64,000 bases of DNA from positions 3,983,001-4,047,000 of the forward strand of contig NZ_CP080519.1 in assembly GCF_019468465.1 (NCBI RefSeq). Reading direction: 5' to 3'. A model generated the notes under the pieces. It worked only from the letters and a program-made list of their open reading frames with translations. It did no database searches and was not told the DNA's origin. Both the position numbers and the translations under genes were made by a program. The DNA comes from Amycolatopsis sp. DSM 110486. GTDB taxonomy: Bacteria > Actinomycetota > Actinomycetes > Mycobacteriales > Pseudonocardiaceae. Of this stretch, positions 15,704 to 23,848 are shown piece by piece (position 1 is the stretch's first letter; every line of letters starts with the position of its first letter).

Positions 15704-16279
15704 TCACAAATACTGCCCAGTCCCACTGATCCCAGGCCTCTGCCCCTCAGCACCAGGACCACCCGGCATCACCGCACCCGACGACCCCGCCGGTAACCCC
15801 CGGCGCATCTGCTCCAGCTGCACCCGCGCCGCCATCTGCTGGGCGAACAGGGCCGTCTGGATGCCGTGGAACAGCCCCTCCAGCCACCCCACCAGCTGGG
15901 CCTGCGCGATCCGCAGCTCGGCGTCCGACGGAGTCGAGTCGTCCGCGAAGGGGTGCACCAGGCGCTCCAGTTCCTCGCGCAGCTCGGGCGCCAGGGCCTC
16001 CTGCAGCTCGCGCACCGAGTTCTGGTGGATCTCGCGCACCCGGTTTCGGCTGGCGTCGTCCAGCGGGGCCGCGCGGACTTCCTCCAGTAGCTGCTTGATC
16101 ATCGTCCCGATGCGCATCACCTTGGCGGGCTCTTCGATCAGCTCACCGACGGCCTCGTCGGCATCGCCGTCAGGCACGGTGGAGCCGACCGGGACCCCGT
16201 CGGGGCCGACGACCACCACGTGGGGGGTCGACTCGGCGTCGGAAGTCTGCCGGAAGTTCGGCTCGCTCATGGGCTCCAT
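15704..16279 (-). CDS. bpa: Bacterial proteasome activator Bpa/PafE
   Basis: A 191-residue protein strongly matching Bpa (Rv3780, DUF2587). The block EEPAKVMRIGTMIKQLLEEV is followed by ASRNRVREIH, LAPELREELERL and PSDAELRIAQAQLVGWLEGLFHGIQTALFAQQMAAR. It ends in GTGQYL, the C-terminal GQYL motif that docks into the 20S proteasome and opens its gate without ATP. Bpa forms a dodecameric ring and promotes degradation of unfolded proteins. The start is 16279 (MEP) or 16270 (MSEPN). Its position beside Rv3778c/Rv3777-like genes and near the galactan exporter repeats the mycobacterial order. Confidence 0.93.
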   Translation of the reverse strand: MEPMSEPNFRQTSDAESTPHVVVVGPDGVPVGSTVPDGDADEAVGELIEEPAKVMRIGTMIKQLLEEVRAAPLDDASRNRVREIHQNSVRELQEALAPELREELERLVHPFADDSTPSDAELRIAQAQLVGWLEGLFHGIQTALFAQQMAARVQLEQMRRGLPAGSSGAVMPGGPGAEGQRPGISGTGQYL

Positions 16280-16382
16280 CCCAATCAGAATCGCTGGCGG
16301 TCGTGTCCGAGCCTAGCGCCATCCGCGGCCCCGGACCCAACCCCGCGGTAACCGCTAAACCGCACGTCCGTACGGTGTCACC

Positions 16383-17582
16383 ATGGCGTTCGACGTCGCT
16401 CGTATCCGTGGGTTGTTCCCCGCGCTGGGTGACGGCTGGATTCACTTCGACGGCGCCGCCGGAATGCTGGTCCCGGAACAGGTCGCTTCGGCCGTTTCGA
16501 CGGCCATGCGTGCCCCGGTGTCCGGGCCGGGGGGAGCGTTTCCGGCCTCACAGCGTGCGGAGAGCATTGTCACCGCGGCCAGGCGAGCAGTGGCAGATCT
16601 GGTCGGGGCGGACCCGGCTGCCGTCGTGCTCGGGCCGAGTGCGCCGGTGATGCTGAGGCGCCTCGTCGACGCGCTGGCGGAGCGCTGGACGATCGGCGAC
16701 GAGGTCGTCGTGTCCCGGCTCGACGAAGAGGCGAACCTCGCGCCGTGGCAGCGCGCCGCGAAGCGTGTGGGCGCGGTCGTGCGCTGGGGTGAGATCGACA
16801 TCGAGACGTGCGAGCTGCCCGCGTGGCAGTACGAGAACCTCGTGTCCGCCCGCACCAAAGCCGTCACGGTCACGCTCGCGTCCGGCTCGGTCGGCACGCG
16901 ACCCGACGTCCCGACGGTGATCGAGTTCGCCAAGCGCGTCGGCGCGCTCGTGGTGGTGGACGCGACGTACGCGGCCCCCTTCGTGCCCCTCGACCTCGCC
17001 GAGCTGGGCGCCGACGTCATGGTCGTCTCCGCACAGGCGTGGGGCGGCCCGTCGGTGGGCGCGCTCGTGTTCCGCGATCCCGAGATGCTCGAACGCATCC
17101 CGTCCGCCTCACTCGACCCGGCCGCCCGCGGCGCCGCGCGCCTCGAGCTCGGCCCCCACGCGTACCCGCTGCTGGCCGGACTCGTCGCCTCGATCGACTA
17201 CCTCGCCGGCCTCGACGACGCCGCGTCCGGCTCGCGCCGCGAAAGACTCGTGACGTCCCTCGGCTCCGCCAAGTCGTACCACGCTGGCCTGCTCGCGCAG
17301 CTGTCCACGGAGCTCCGCTCGCTGCGGCACGTGATGGTGATCGGCGACGCGATGCGCCGCATCCCCGCGCTCGCGTTCGCCGTGCAGGGCAAGAAATCGC
17401 CGGAAGTCGCGGAGTACCTGGCGTCGCAAGGCCTATGCGCCTTCGCCGACGACGGATCGGCCGGCGTGTTCGCGTCGCTCGGCGTCGGCGAGGTGGGTGG
17501 CGCGGTGCGCATCGGGCTCGCGCACTACTCCAACGTCTTCGAGATCAACCAGCTCGTGCGCGTCCTGGAAGAGCTGCGCTGA
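16383..17582 (+). CDS. Class V aminotransferase-like protein (Rv3778c-like), no PLP lysine seen
   Basis: A 399-residue fold-type I PLP protein resembling cysteine-desulfurase-like proteins and the position of Rv3778c. It begins FDVARIRGLFPALGDGWIHFDGAAG and has the cofactor-side VVDATYAAPF (Asp193). In related enzymes the Schiff-base lysine lies in a Ser-x-His/Tyr-Lys-x-x-Gly-Pro motif. Here the aligned segment is SAQAWGGPSVGALVF (216-230), with Ala219 in the lysine position. It may therefore be a non-catalytic or altered PLP-fold protein. It diverges from bpa and converges on the quinone oxidoreductase gene. Confidence 0.8.
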   Translation: MAFDVARIRGLFPALGDGWIHFDGAAGMLVPEQVASAVSTAMRAPVSGPGGAFPASQRAESIVTAARRAVADLVGADPAAVVLGPSAPVMLRRLVDALAERWTIGDEVVVSRLDEEANLAPWQRAAKRVGAVVRWGEIDIETCELPAWQYENLVSARTKAVTVTLASGSVGTRPDVPTVIEFAKRVGALVVVDATYAAPFVPLDLAELGADVMVVSAQAWGGPSVGALVFRDPEMLERIPSASLDPAARGAARLELGPHAYPLLAGLVASIDYLAGLDDAASGSRRERLVTSLGSAKSYHAGLLAQLSTELRSLRHVMVIGDAMRRIPALAFAVQGKKSPEVAEYLASQGLCAFADDGSAGVFASLGVGEVGGAVRIGLAHYSNVFEINQLVRVLEELR

Positions 17583-17597
17583 CGACCAGCGCAGCTC
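17571..17597. terminator. Hairpin between convergent genes
   Basis: Ten-base arms GAGCTGCGCT (17571-17580) and AGCGCAGCTC (17588-17597) flank a 7-base loop. The left arm includes the last codons of the aminotransferase-like gene. It lies between two convergent genes and probably serves both strands. Confidence 0.55.
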
Positions 17598-17603
17598 CCC
17601 GGC

Positions 17604-18581
17604 TCAGGACTTCGCGGTCAGCAGGATCTTCCCGAACACGTCGCCGTCTTCCAGCATCCGGTGCGCGGAAGCGGCCTCGGCCATCGGCACGACCTGGCCG
17701 ATGATCGGCTTCACGGACCCGTTCTCCACCAGCGGCCACAGGCGTTCACGCACGTCGGCGACGATCGCGGCCTTCTGGTCCAGCGGGCGGAACCGCAACC
17801 CGGCGGCGAACACGCTCGCGCGTTTGCCCAGCAGGCTGCCGATGTTCAGCTCGCCCTTGATCCCGCCCTGCATGCCGATGATCACGAGCCGGCCGTCGGT
17901 GCGCAGTGCGTCGACGTTGCGCTGCAGGTACTTCGCGCCCATGTTGTCGAGGATGACGTCGGCGCCCTTGGCCTCGGCCCGCAGGACCTCGACGAAGTCC
18001 TGATCCTTGTAGTTGATCGTGATGTCGGCGCCGAGCTGGCGGCAGCGTTCCAGTCGCTCGGGCGAACCGGCGGTGACGGCGACGGTCGCGCCCAGCGCCT
18101 TGCCGACCTGGATCGCGTGGGTGCCGATGCCGCCCGCGCCGCCGTGGACCAGCAGCGTCTGGCCTTCGGCGAGCTTCGCGTGCATCACGACGTTGGCCCA
18201 CACCGTGCACGCGACCTCCGGCAGCCCGGCCGCCGCGAGCAGCTCGACCTCACCGGGCACGGGCAGGAGCTGGCCGGCGGGCACGACCACGCGCTCGGCG
18301 TAGCCACCGCCCGCGAGCAGCGCGCACACCTCGTCGCCGACCTGCCAGCCTTCGACGCCCTCGCCCAGCTCCGCGATCGTGCCGGAGCACTCGAGGCCGA
18401 TGGTCTCGCTCGACCCGGGCGGTGGCGGGTAGTTGCCCTGGCGCTGCAGCAGGTCCGCCCGGTTGACCGCGCCGGCGGCCACGTCGAGCAGCACTTCACC
18501 GGGGCCGGGGCTGGGGTCGGGGACTTCGGTCCACTCGAGAACTTCGGGACCGCCGGGTTCGCGGATCGTGATCGCGTACAT
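17604..18581 (-). CDS. NAD(P)H:quinone oxidoreductase, zinc-free MDR family
   Basis: A 325-residue medium-chain dehydrogenase/reductase of the quinone oxidoreductase type, resembling Rv3777 in position and type. The N-terminal GroES-like domain carries the REPGGPEVLEW opening and GAVNRADLLQRQGNYPPPPG. The Rossmann domain has VHGGAGGIGTHAIQVGKALGA. The cysteine/histidine zinc ligands of alcohol dehydrogenases are absent. It would reduce quinones or enones with NADPH in the cytosol. The ATG at 18581 is used, because the earlier in-frame ATG adds residues unlike the family. Confidence 0.88.
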   Translation of the reverse strand: MYAITIREPGGPEVLEWTEVPDPSPGPGEVLLDVAAGAVNRADLLQRQGNYPPPPGSSETIGLECSGTIAELGEGVEGWQVGDEVCALLAGGGYAERVVVPAGQLLPVPGEVELLAAAGLPEVACTVWANVVMHAKLAEGQTLLVHGGAGGIGTHAIQVGKALGATVAVTAGSPERLERCRQLGADITINYKDQDFVEVLRAEAKGADVILDNMGAKYLQRNVDALRTDGRLVIIGMQGGIKGELNIGSLLGKRASVFAAGLRFRPLDQKAAIVADVRERLWPLVENGSVKPIIGQVVPMAEAASAHRMLEDGDVFGKILLTAKS

Positions 18582-18664
18582 GCGCCCGACTGTATCGCCC
18601 ACGTCGCAGTCTCCGCCGAATGCCGCATTGACGTTCCGGACACCGGGCACAAAGGTGAGCAACC

Positions 18665-20161
18665 ATGTCATTAACTCGTAAAAGACTCATCCCGCCGGTG
18701 ATCCTGGCGGCCTGCGCGACTCTGGCACTGGGCACCACCCCGGCCGTGGCCGCGAAGAGCGACGATCTCGCCAAGCAGCTGACGAAGAAGGTGACCCTCG
18801 ACGGCGTCAACCGCCACCTGATCGCGCTGCAGCGCATCGCCGACGCCAACGGCGGCACCCGAGCCGCGAGCACCGACGGGCACAAGAAATCCGCCGAGTA
18901 CATCGCGGGCAAGCTCGAAGCCGCGGGCTTCAGCGTCACGCGGCAGGAGTTTCCCTTCACCTACAACGAAACCCTCGCCGAGACGCTCACCGTCGACGGC
19001 GCCGGCGTGCCCGTGATCGCGATGGAGTACACGCCGTCGACGCCGGTCGGCGGCATCACCGCGCCCCTGGCTGTCGTTCCCGCCGACGCCACCCCGGGCT
19101 GCGAAGCGAGCGACTACACCGGCGTGACCGGCAAGATCGTGCTCGTGCCGCGCGGCGCGTGCCCGTTCGCGCAGAAGCAGCAGGCCGCGGCCGACGCGGG
19201 GGCGATCGGCGCGCTCATCTCCAACAACGAACCCGGCCCGCTCAACGGGACACTCGGCACCCCCGCCGACGCGCGTATCCCCACCGGCGGCCTGTCGCAG
19301 GCCGACGGCCAGGCGCTCGCCGCGAAGGACGGCGCCACCGTGCAGCTGGAGCTGCGCACCTTCCAGGAAGCGCGCACCAGCTACAACGTGATCGCCGAGA
19401 CGAAAACCGGCCGCAAGGACAACGTCGTGATGCTCGGCTCGCACCTCGACAGCGTCCCGGCGGGCCCCGGCATCAACGACAACGGCACGGGCTCCGCGGC
19501 CCTGCTCGAGACCGCGCTGCAGCTGGGCGCGAAGCCGAAGGTGAACAACGCTGTGCGCTTCGGCTTCTGGAGCGCGGAGGAGTTCGGGCTCGTCGGGTCC
19601 ACGTACTACGTCGATTCGCTGAGCTTCGAGCAGCAGCTCGACCTCGCGCTGTACCTGAACTTCGACATGATCGGCTCGCCCAACGCCGGCTACTTCGCCT
19701 ACGACGGCGACGATTCCGACCACGTCGGCGCGGGCCCCGGCCCGTACGGCTCGGCGCAGATCGAGAAGACGTTCGTCGACTACCTGACCGGCCGCGGCGT
19801 CGCCATCGAGGGCACCGACTTCACGGGCCGCTCGGACTACGGCGAGTTCATCGCCGTCGGCATCCCGGCGGGCGGCCTCGACACGGGCGCCGAGGTGCTC
19901 AAGACCCAGGCCCAGGCTACGAAGTGGGGCGGCACGGCGGGTATCGCGTTCGACCCGTGTTACCACCAGGCGTGCGACAACCTGGGCAACGTCGACCGCG
20001 TCGCCCTGGACCGCAACGCCGATGGCCTCGCGTGGGCGCTGGGTGTCTACGCGACCAGCACGGAGTCGGTGAACGGCGTCGCGCCCGGCAAGCCGGGCAA
20101 GGCCGCGAAGAAGCACTCCGCGCACAAGCTCGCCGCGACCGGAGACACGGCGGCCGCGTAG
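18665..20161 (+). CDS. Secreted M28 zinc aminopeptidase with PA domain
   Basis: A 498-residue exported peptidase. A signal peptide (about residues 1-30, ending AVAA) is followed by an M28 catalytic domain interrupted by a protease-associated domain (CEASDYTGVTGKIVLVPRGACPFAQKQQAA). Zinc-ligand and catalytic blocks are GSHLDSVPAGPGINDNGTG, SAEEFGLVGSTYY and NFDMIGSPN. It resembles the Streptomyces griseus aminopeptidase, which removes hydrophobic N-terminal residues. The Lys/Ala-rich tail (KAAKKHSAHKLAATGDTAAA) may aid surface retention. It is closed by a strong hairpin. Confidence 0.9.
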   Translation: MSLTRKRLIPPVILAACATLALGTTPAVAAKSDDLAKQLTKKVTLDGVNRHLIALQRIADANGGTRAASTDGHKKSAEYIAGKLEAAGFSVTRQEFPFTYNETLAETLTVDGAGVPVIAMEYTPSTPVGGITAPLAVVPADATPGCEASDYTGVTGKIVLVPRGACPFAQKQQAAADAGAIGALISNNEPGPLNGTLGTPADARIPTGGLSQADGQALAAKDGATVQLELRTFQEARTSYNVIAETKTGRKDNVVMLGSHLDSVPAGPGINDNGTGSAALLETALQLGAKPKVNNAVRFGFWSAEEFGLVGSTYYVDSLSFEQQLDLALYLNFDMIGSPNAGYFAYDGDDSDHVGAGPGPYGSAQIEKTFVDYLTGRGVAIEGTDFTGRSDYGEFIAVGIPAGGLDTGAEVLKTQAQATKWGGTAGIAFDPCYHQACDNLGNVDRVALDRNADGLAWALGVYATSTESVNGVAPGKPGKAAKKHSAHKLAATGDTAAA

Positions 20162-20168
20162 GTTCCGA

Positions 20169-20223
20169 AACAAGGAAGGGCACCTTGAGGGACTCAGAGT
20201 CCCTCAAGGTGCCCTTCCTTGTT
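20169..20223. terminator. 27-bp inverted-repeat terminator
   Basis: Arms 20169-20195 and 20197-20223 are exact inverted repeats around a single central base, giving a very long stem after folding with a small loop. AAGGAAGGGCACC on one side and GGTGCCCTTCCTTG on the other yield T-rich tails on both strands. It separates convergent M28 and metallopeptidase genes. Confidence 0.85.
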
Positions 20224-20232
20224 TTGCGCGGG

Positions 20233-21165
20233 TCAGCCCAGGTTGTTGGTGCTGAACGTGTTGCAGCGCGCCGGCTGCCCTGAGGTGAAGCCGGTGGTGA
20301 ACCACTTCTCCCGCTGCGCCGACGTGCCGTGGGTGAAGCTCGACGGGTCCGCCTGCCCGCTGCCGAGCTTCGTCTGGATGTAGTCGTCGCCGATGCGCGA
20401 CGCCGTGTCGAGGGCGCTGGCGATGTCGTCCTGAGTGATGTTCTGCACCAGCGGCTTACCGGATTCCGTCGGTGTCGTCGAGGCGTGGTTGGCCCAGACG
20501 CCGGCGTAGCAGTCGGCCTGCAGCTCCAGCCGGACGGAGCCCGACGTCGGCCCGGTGCCGGTGCCGCGCTTGGAGGTGCCGGTGAGGTTCTGGACGTGGT
20601 GGCCGTATTCGTGGGCCAGCACGTACGCCTCCGTGAACAGCCCGCCCTGCGCGCCGAAGCGGGTCTTGAGCTCGTCGAAGAACGAGAGGTCGATGTATAC
20701 GTCGGAGTCGGCCGGGCAGTAGAACGGGCCCGTGTCCGACGTCGCGCTGCCGCAGCCCGTGCGCACGCCGCCGGTGAAGAAGCGCGTCGGCGCCTTGCGG
20801 TAGGTCTGGCCGCTGCGCGCGAACTCCTGCGACCAGTAGTCCTGCACGGAGTTGATGATCGCGACGATCGCGCAGTCGTGGTCGCGGTTCGCGTCCGCGC
20901 CGGTGTGGCACTTCTGCGAGAGCGTGGTGCTCTCCAGTTGCTGGCCGGACCCGACGTTGTCGAGGCCCAGTCCGCTCGACGCGCTGTTGGTTCCGAGGCT
21001 CGCCCCGCCGAACTGCGAGATCAGGAAGTAGATGATCAGGCCCACCACCCCGATCCCGCCACCCCCGATCGCCACGCGGCCGCCGATGCCACCGCCGCCA
21101 CCACCGCTGCCGCGGAGGTCCTGGACCTCCGAGGTGTCCAGCCCCGCGTCGTCGTCGAATTGCAC
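20233..21165 (-). CDS. Neutral zinc metallopeptidase (YpfJ family)
   Basis: A 310-residue protein of the putative neutral zinc metallopeptidase family. The N-terminus is a Gly-rich stretch (GSGGGGGGIGGRVAIGGGG), then a membrane segment (IGVVGLIIYFLISQFG). The extracytoplasmic domain has the zinc motif HEYGHH (His185, Glu186, His189) and ends in the usual FTSGQPARCNTF region. The GTG at 21165 (MQFDDDAGLDTSEVQDLRG) is the family-typical start. Substrates are unknown for the family. It probably acts outside the membrane, anchored at the N-terminus. Confidence 0.87.
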   Translation of the reverse strand: MQFDDDAGLDTSEVQDLRGSGGGGGGIGGRVAIGGGGIGVVGLIIYFLISQFGGASLGTNSASSGLGLDNVGSGQQLESTTLSQKCHTGADANRDHDCAIVAIINSVQDYWSQEFARSGQTYRKAPTRFFTGGVRTGCGSATSDTGPFYCPADSDVYIDLSFFDELKTRFGAQGGLFTEAYVLAHEYGHHVQNLTGTSKRGTGTGPTSGSVRLELQADCYAGVWANHASTTPTESGKPLVQNITQDDIASALDTASRIGDDYIQTKLGSGQADPSSFTHGTSAQREKWFTTGFTSGQPARCNTFSTNNLG

Positions 21166-21740
21166 AGCGGCAGCGTAACGGGCGAGCCGGACACAAGCCG
21201 TCCTGCGGGCCGTACCCCGGATACAAGCCTGGGTGCGGCCCATGCGCTGCGGACCGCACCCAGGAACTACCGAGGTTCTTCTGTTGACGGCGGTTGGCCA
21301 CCGGCCGGGCCGGCGTCCGGCGGAGCCGTCGCGGTGCCGAGGCCGCGAGGAGAGAACAACGCCAGATCGACGCCGGATGCGCGAGAAGAATGCCGAGCGC
21401 ACCGTAGATGCCCACTCGTGCTGTTCACAGTCGCGACCGGTCCGTATTCAGGCCGTGCCGGCCGCGGGGACACAGCGGGCGGTCAACCGCGGGAATCACC
21501 TGCCATGCAACCACCTGGCCTTCCCGGTGGGAGGTCGGTCCGACGGTGCCCTGACGGCCCGCCTGATACCTGATCAGCCCATCCGTTGACAAGAAGGATG
21601 CGCTTTTTCGGCTCAAGTCTCAACCGTTTCGTAACCCACCTTCGGGGGAAGCTTCCCGAGTTTTTCACCTGACTCCTCGGTTGGGTCTCGACCTGGTGCC
21701 GGGACGCGCAGCGCGTCGGCCCGCCTTCTACCCTTTTGCG
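21166..21740. other. Gene-free region with one hairpin
   Basis: No convincing gene is seen in these 575 bases. An inverted repeat CCTGGGTGCGG (21228-21238) and CCGCACCCAGG (21254-21264) with a 15-base loop lies about 60 bp upstream of the metallopeptidase start and would be in its 5' leader. The remainder should hold the promoters of the divergent metallopeptidase and MarR genes. Confidence 0.5.
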
Positions 21741-22271
21741 ATGACCGACGAGCAGGCCGTGCGCTGGCTGACCGGCGTCGAGCAGCACGCGTGGCAGATG
21801 TACATCGTCGCCTCGCTCCGGCTGCGCCAGCGCCTGCATCGCGAGCTCACCGAGGCCCACGGGGTTTCGCTCGCCGACTACGAGGTGCTCGTCTGCCTCG
21901 CCATCTACCCCGACAAGCGCGTCCGGATGTCCGAGCTCGCCTACCAGCTGGGCTCCACGAAGAGCCGCCTGTCGCACCAGATCAGCAAGCTGGAGGTCGG
22001 CGGCCTCGTCCGGCGCTGCCCCGACCCGGACGACAAGCGCGGCGTCATCACCGAGCTCACCGGCGCCGGCCAGGCCCTGCTCGACGCCGCCGCGCCGACC
22101 CACGTGCGCGGCGCCCGCGAGCACCTCATCGACCTGCTCACCCCGGAGGAACAGTCCACGGTCGGCGCGGTGTTCGGCCGCGTCCTCGAACACCTGGACG
22201 ACCTGGACAACCGGCGCGATACCCTGACCGACAGGGAAGCGTGGCAGAGCGGCCGAATGCAGACGCCTTGA
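21741..22271 (+). CDS. MarR family transcriptional regulator
   Basis: A 176-residue winged-helix regulator. The core is LADYEVLVCLAIYPDKRVRMSELAYQLGSTKSRLSHQISKLEVGGLVRRCPDPDDKRGVITELT, with the typical helix-turn-helix and wing Asp-Lys-Arg. MarR proteins respond to small phenolic or oxidative ligands. The reading frame continues past the expected end of the domain into the downstream tRNA gene, and its TGA stop is the tRNA anticodon. The last eleven or so residues are therefore encoded by tRNA sequence. The target gene is not evident. Confidence 0.85.
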   Translation: MTDEQAVRWLTGVEQHAWQMYIVASLRLRQRLHRELTEAHGVSLADYEVLVCLAIYPDKRVRMSELAYQLGSTKSRLSHQISKLEVGGLVRRCPDPDDKRGVITELTGAGQALLDAAAPTHVRGAREHLIDLLTPEEQSTVGAVFGRVLEHLDDLDNRRDTLTDREAWQSGRMQTP

Positions 22272-22319
22272 AAGCGTCCGTAGGGAAACCTACCGGGGGT
22301 TCAAATCCCTCCGCTTCCG
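22235..22319 (+). tRNA. tRNA-Ser(UGA)
   Basis: The acceptor strands GGAAGCG (22235-22241) and CGCTTCC (22312-22318) pair fully, with discriminator G. The anticodon stem GACGC/GCGTC holds loop CTTGAAA with anticodon TGA at 22269-22271. A long variable arm and a GGTTCAAATCC T-arm confirm a class II serine tRNA. CCA is not encoded. The 5' part overlaps marR, and the 3' part overlaps the end of the minus-strand hydrolase gene. Confidence 0.96.
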
Positions 22320-23348
22320 CAAGTGCTCGTCGAAAAAGCCGCTGAGGGCGGCTTTTTCCTTGCGCAGCATGGTCTCCGGGTCTACGTCGCCGATCACGGC
22401 GCGCACCTTCGCCGGGTCGGCGCCGAGCTGCGGCAGCCACGCCTGGTAGTCCGTGAACGAGCCGTGCTCGCCCGCCGGCTCGTGGAGGTCGACGAGCGGC
22501 CCCCGCTGATGGCTGACGAACGAAGCCCAAGACGGATCGGTCGCGCTGCTGTGGTCACCCGCGCTCATCAGCAGGAACGGCCGGTCCAGCCCCTCGGTCG
22601 CGGCTCGGCCGAACCGGCCCTCGGCCGCGTTGAAGACCATGCTGCCGTCGAGGTTCGCGCCGGCCACCACGCGCGGGTCGTTGGCCATGACCTCGGCCGC
22701 GGTGAACCCGCCGGCGGAGTGGCCGAACATGCCGACGCGGTCGAGCCCCAGCCGGTCCAGCACGAACTCCACGTCGGCCACGCGGGTGGCGATGAGCTTC
22801 CGGTTCACGGCTTCCGATGAAGGCGGCAGTGTGCTCGGTTCGACGCGTCCGCCGGGCAGGTCCACCGCGAGCGCGTCGTGCGTGTGGTCGAGGCTGACGA
22901 CGACGTAACCCTCACTGGCCAGCTGCTCGACCAGCACGGTGCCGAGCAGGCGCGAGCTCTGCGCGCCGGGGGAGTAGAGGAGCACCGGGTGCCGGCCGGG
23001 CAGCATCGGCGCGCCCGCGCGGGCGGGCGTCGTGAAGCCGAAGTCGAACGGGCCGGCGCCGAGGGCGGCGTGGGCCTGCGCGTTCACGGCCGCGGCGATG
23101 CCGTCCGGCAGGTACGGCGCCGGCCGGCCGCCGGGCAGCGCCGGATAGGTGAGCGTGATCATCAGCTCGCGCGGCCCGCCGGTCCACGGGTCTTCGCGCG
23201 TCCGGTCCACGAGGTAGCGGTCCTGCGTGCCGACGGCGTGACGCCCGCTCGGCGCGGGCAGGTGCAGCCGCGGCGCGGCCGTCGCGGGGACGGAGCCGAG
23301 CAAGCACAGCGCGGCGGTGAAAACGGCGATCAGGGATCTTTTACGCAT
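22290..23348 (-). CDS. Secreted alpha/beta hydrolase (PAF-acetylhydrolase/lipase-like)
   Basis: A 352-residue exported hydrolase with a signal peptide ending around ATAA (residue 25). The fold resembles platelet-activating-factor acetylhydrolase or cutinase-like lipases. It has an LLYSPGAQSSR oxyanion region, the nucleophile in GMFGHSAGGFTAAE and a late GSFTDYQAW region for the histidine. It would hydrolyse esters outside the cell. The final residues (HLRKRRDLNPR) are encoded by the antisense strand of tRNA-Ser, so the natural C-terminus is uncertain. Confidence 0.82.
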   Translation of the reverse strand: MRKRSLIAVFTAALCLLGSVPATAAPRLHLPAPSGRHAVGTQDRYLVDRTREDPWTGGPRELMITLTYPALPGGRPAPYLPDGIAAAVNAQAHAALGAGPFDFGFTTPARAGAPMLPGRHPVLLYSPGAQSSRLLGTVLVEQLASEGYVVVSLDHTHDALAVDLPGGRVEPSTLPPSSEAVNRKLIATRVADVEFVLDRLGLDRVGMFGHSAGGFTAAEVMANDPRVVAGANLDGSMVFNAAEGRFGRAATEGLDRPFLLMSAGDHSSATDPSWASFVSHQRGPLVDLHEPAGEHGSFTDYQAWLPQLGADPAKVRAVIGDVDPETMLRKEKAALSGFFDEHLRKRRDLNPR

Positions 23349-23474
23349 GCCGCCGACGCTAGGGAGACAGCCGGTCGGCGCGGATCGGGAACGTCCCCGA
23401 GCCCGACCCTGAACCTGTCACTCCGGCGGACCCCCAGGTCGCGCCTCGAACGCCTGACTCGTTCCCAGGCTGCG

Positions 23475-23756
23475 TCAGGGCTTCTTCAGTTCCTTCAACG
23501 CCATCCGCGCCCGCACTTCCGGCCGGCGCAGCGGCGGCACGGTCGCCGGGGGCTGACGGCGGTCCGGGAGCTCGTCCAGCAACCGCGCGGTGATCGCCGC
23601 GATTTCCGCCACCGCCGCCTCGAACGGGTCGCGCGTGGCGTCCGAAAGCGACTGCACGCCGGTCACCTTGCGGACGTACTGGCGTGCTGCCGCTTCGATC
23701 TCTTCGGTTGTCGCGGACGGTTGGAGCCCGCGCAGCGTCGTGATGTTTCGGCACAT
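23475..23756 (-). CDS. DUF2277 family protein
   Basis: A 93-residue protein with the family pattern MCRNI-TL near the start, ATTEEIEAAARQYVRKVTGV and FEAAVAEIAAITARLLDEL. It is compact and helical, without signal or membrane segments. DUF2277 proteins are widespread in actinobacteria and have no established function. It sits alone between the secreted hydrolase and a divergent dehydrogenase gene. Confidence 0.85.
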   Translation of the reverse strand: MCRNITTLRGLQPSATTEEIEAAARQYVRKVTGVQSLSDATRDPFEAAVAEIAAITARLLDELPDRRQPPATVPPLRRPEVRARMALKELKKP

Positions 23757-23848
23757 GCGTGACAGGGTACGTCCCTTCGGGAGCCCTCATCACACTGTCG
23801 GGCCATCCTCGTTGACGCCGCCAGACGCGCTTGGGCAGTCTCGATGAA

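Noticed and set aside
15144..16316. Long plus-strand frame through the 31-bp repeat
   Set aside because: The frame exists because a repeat of about 31 bp lacks stops. The product is a degenerate Thr/Val/Arg/Asp repeat that runs antisense through bpa.
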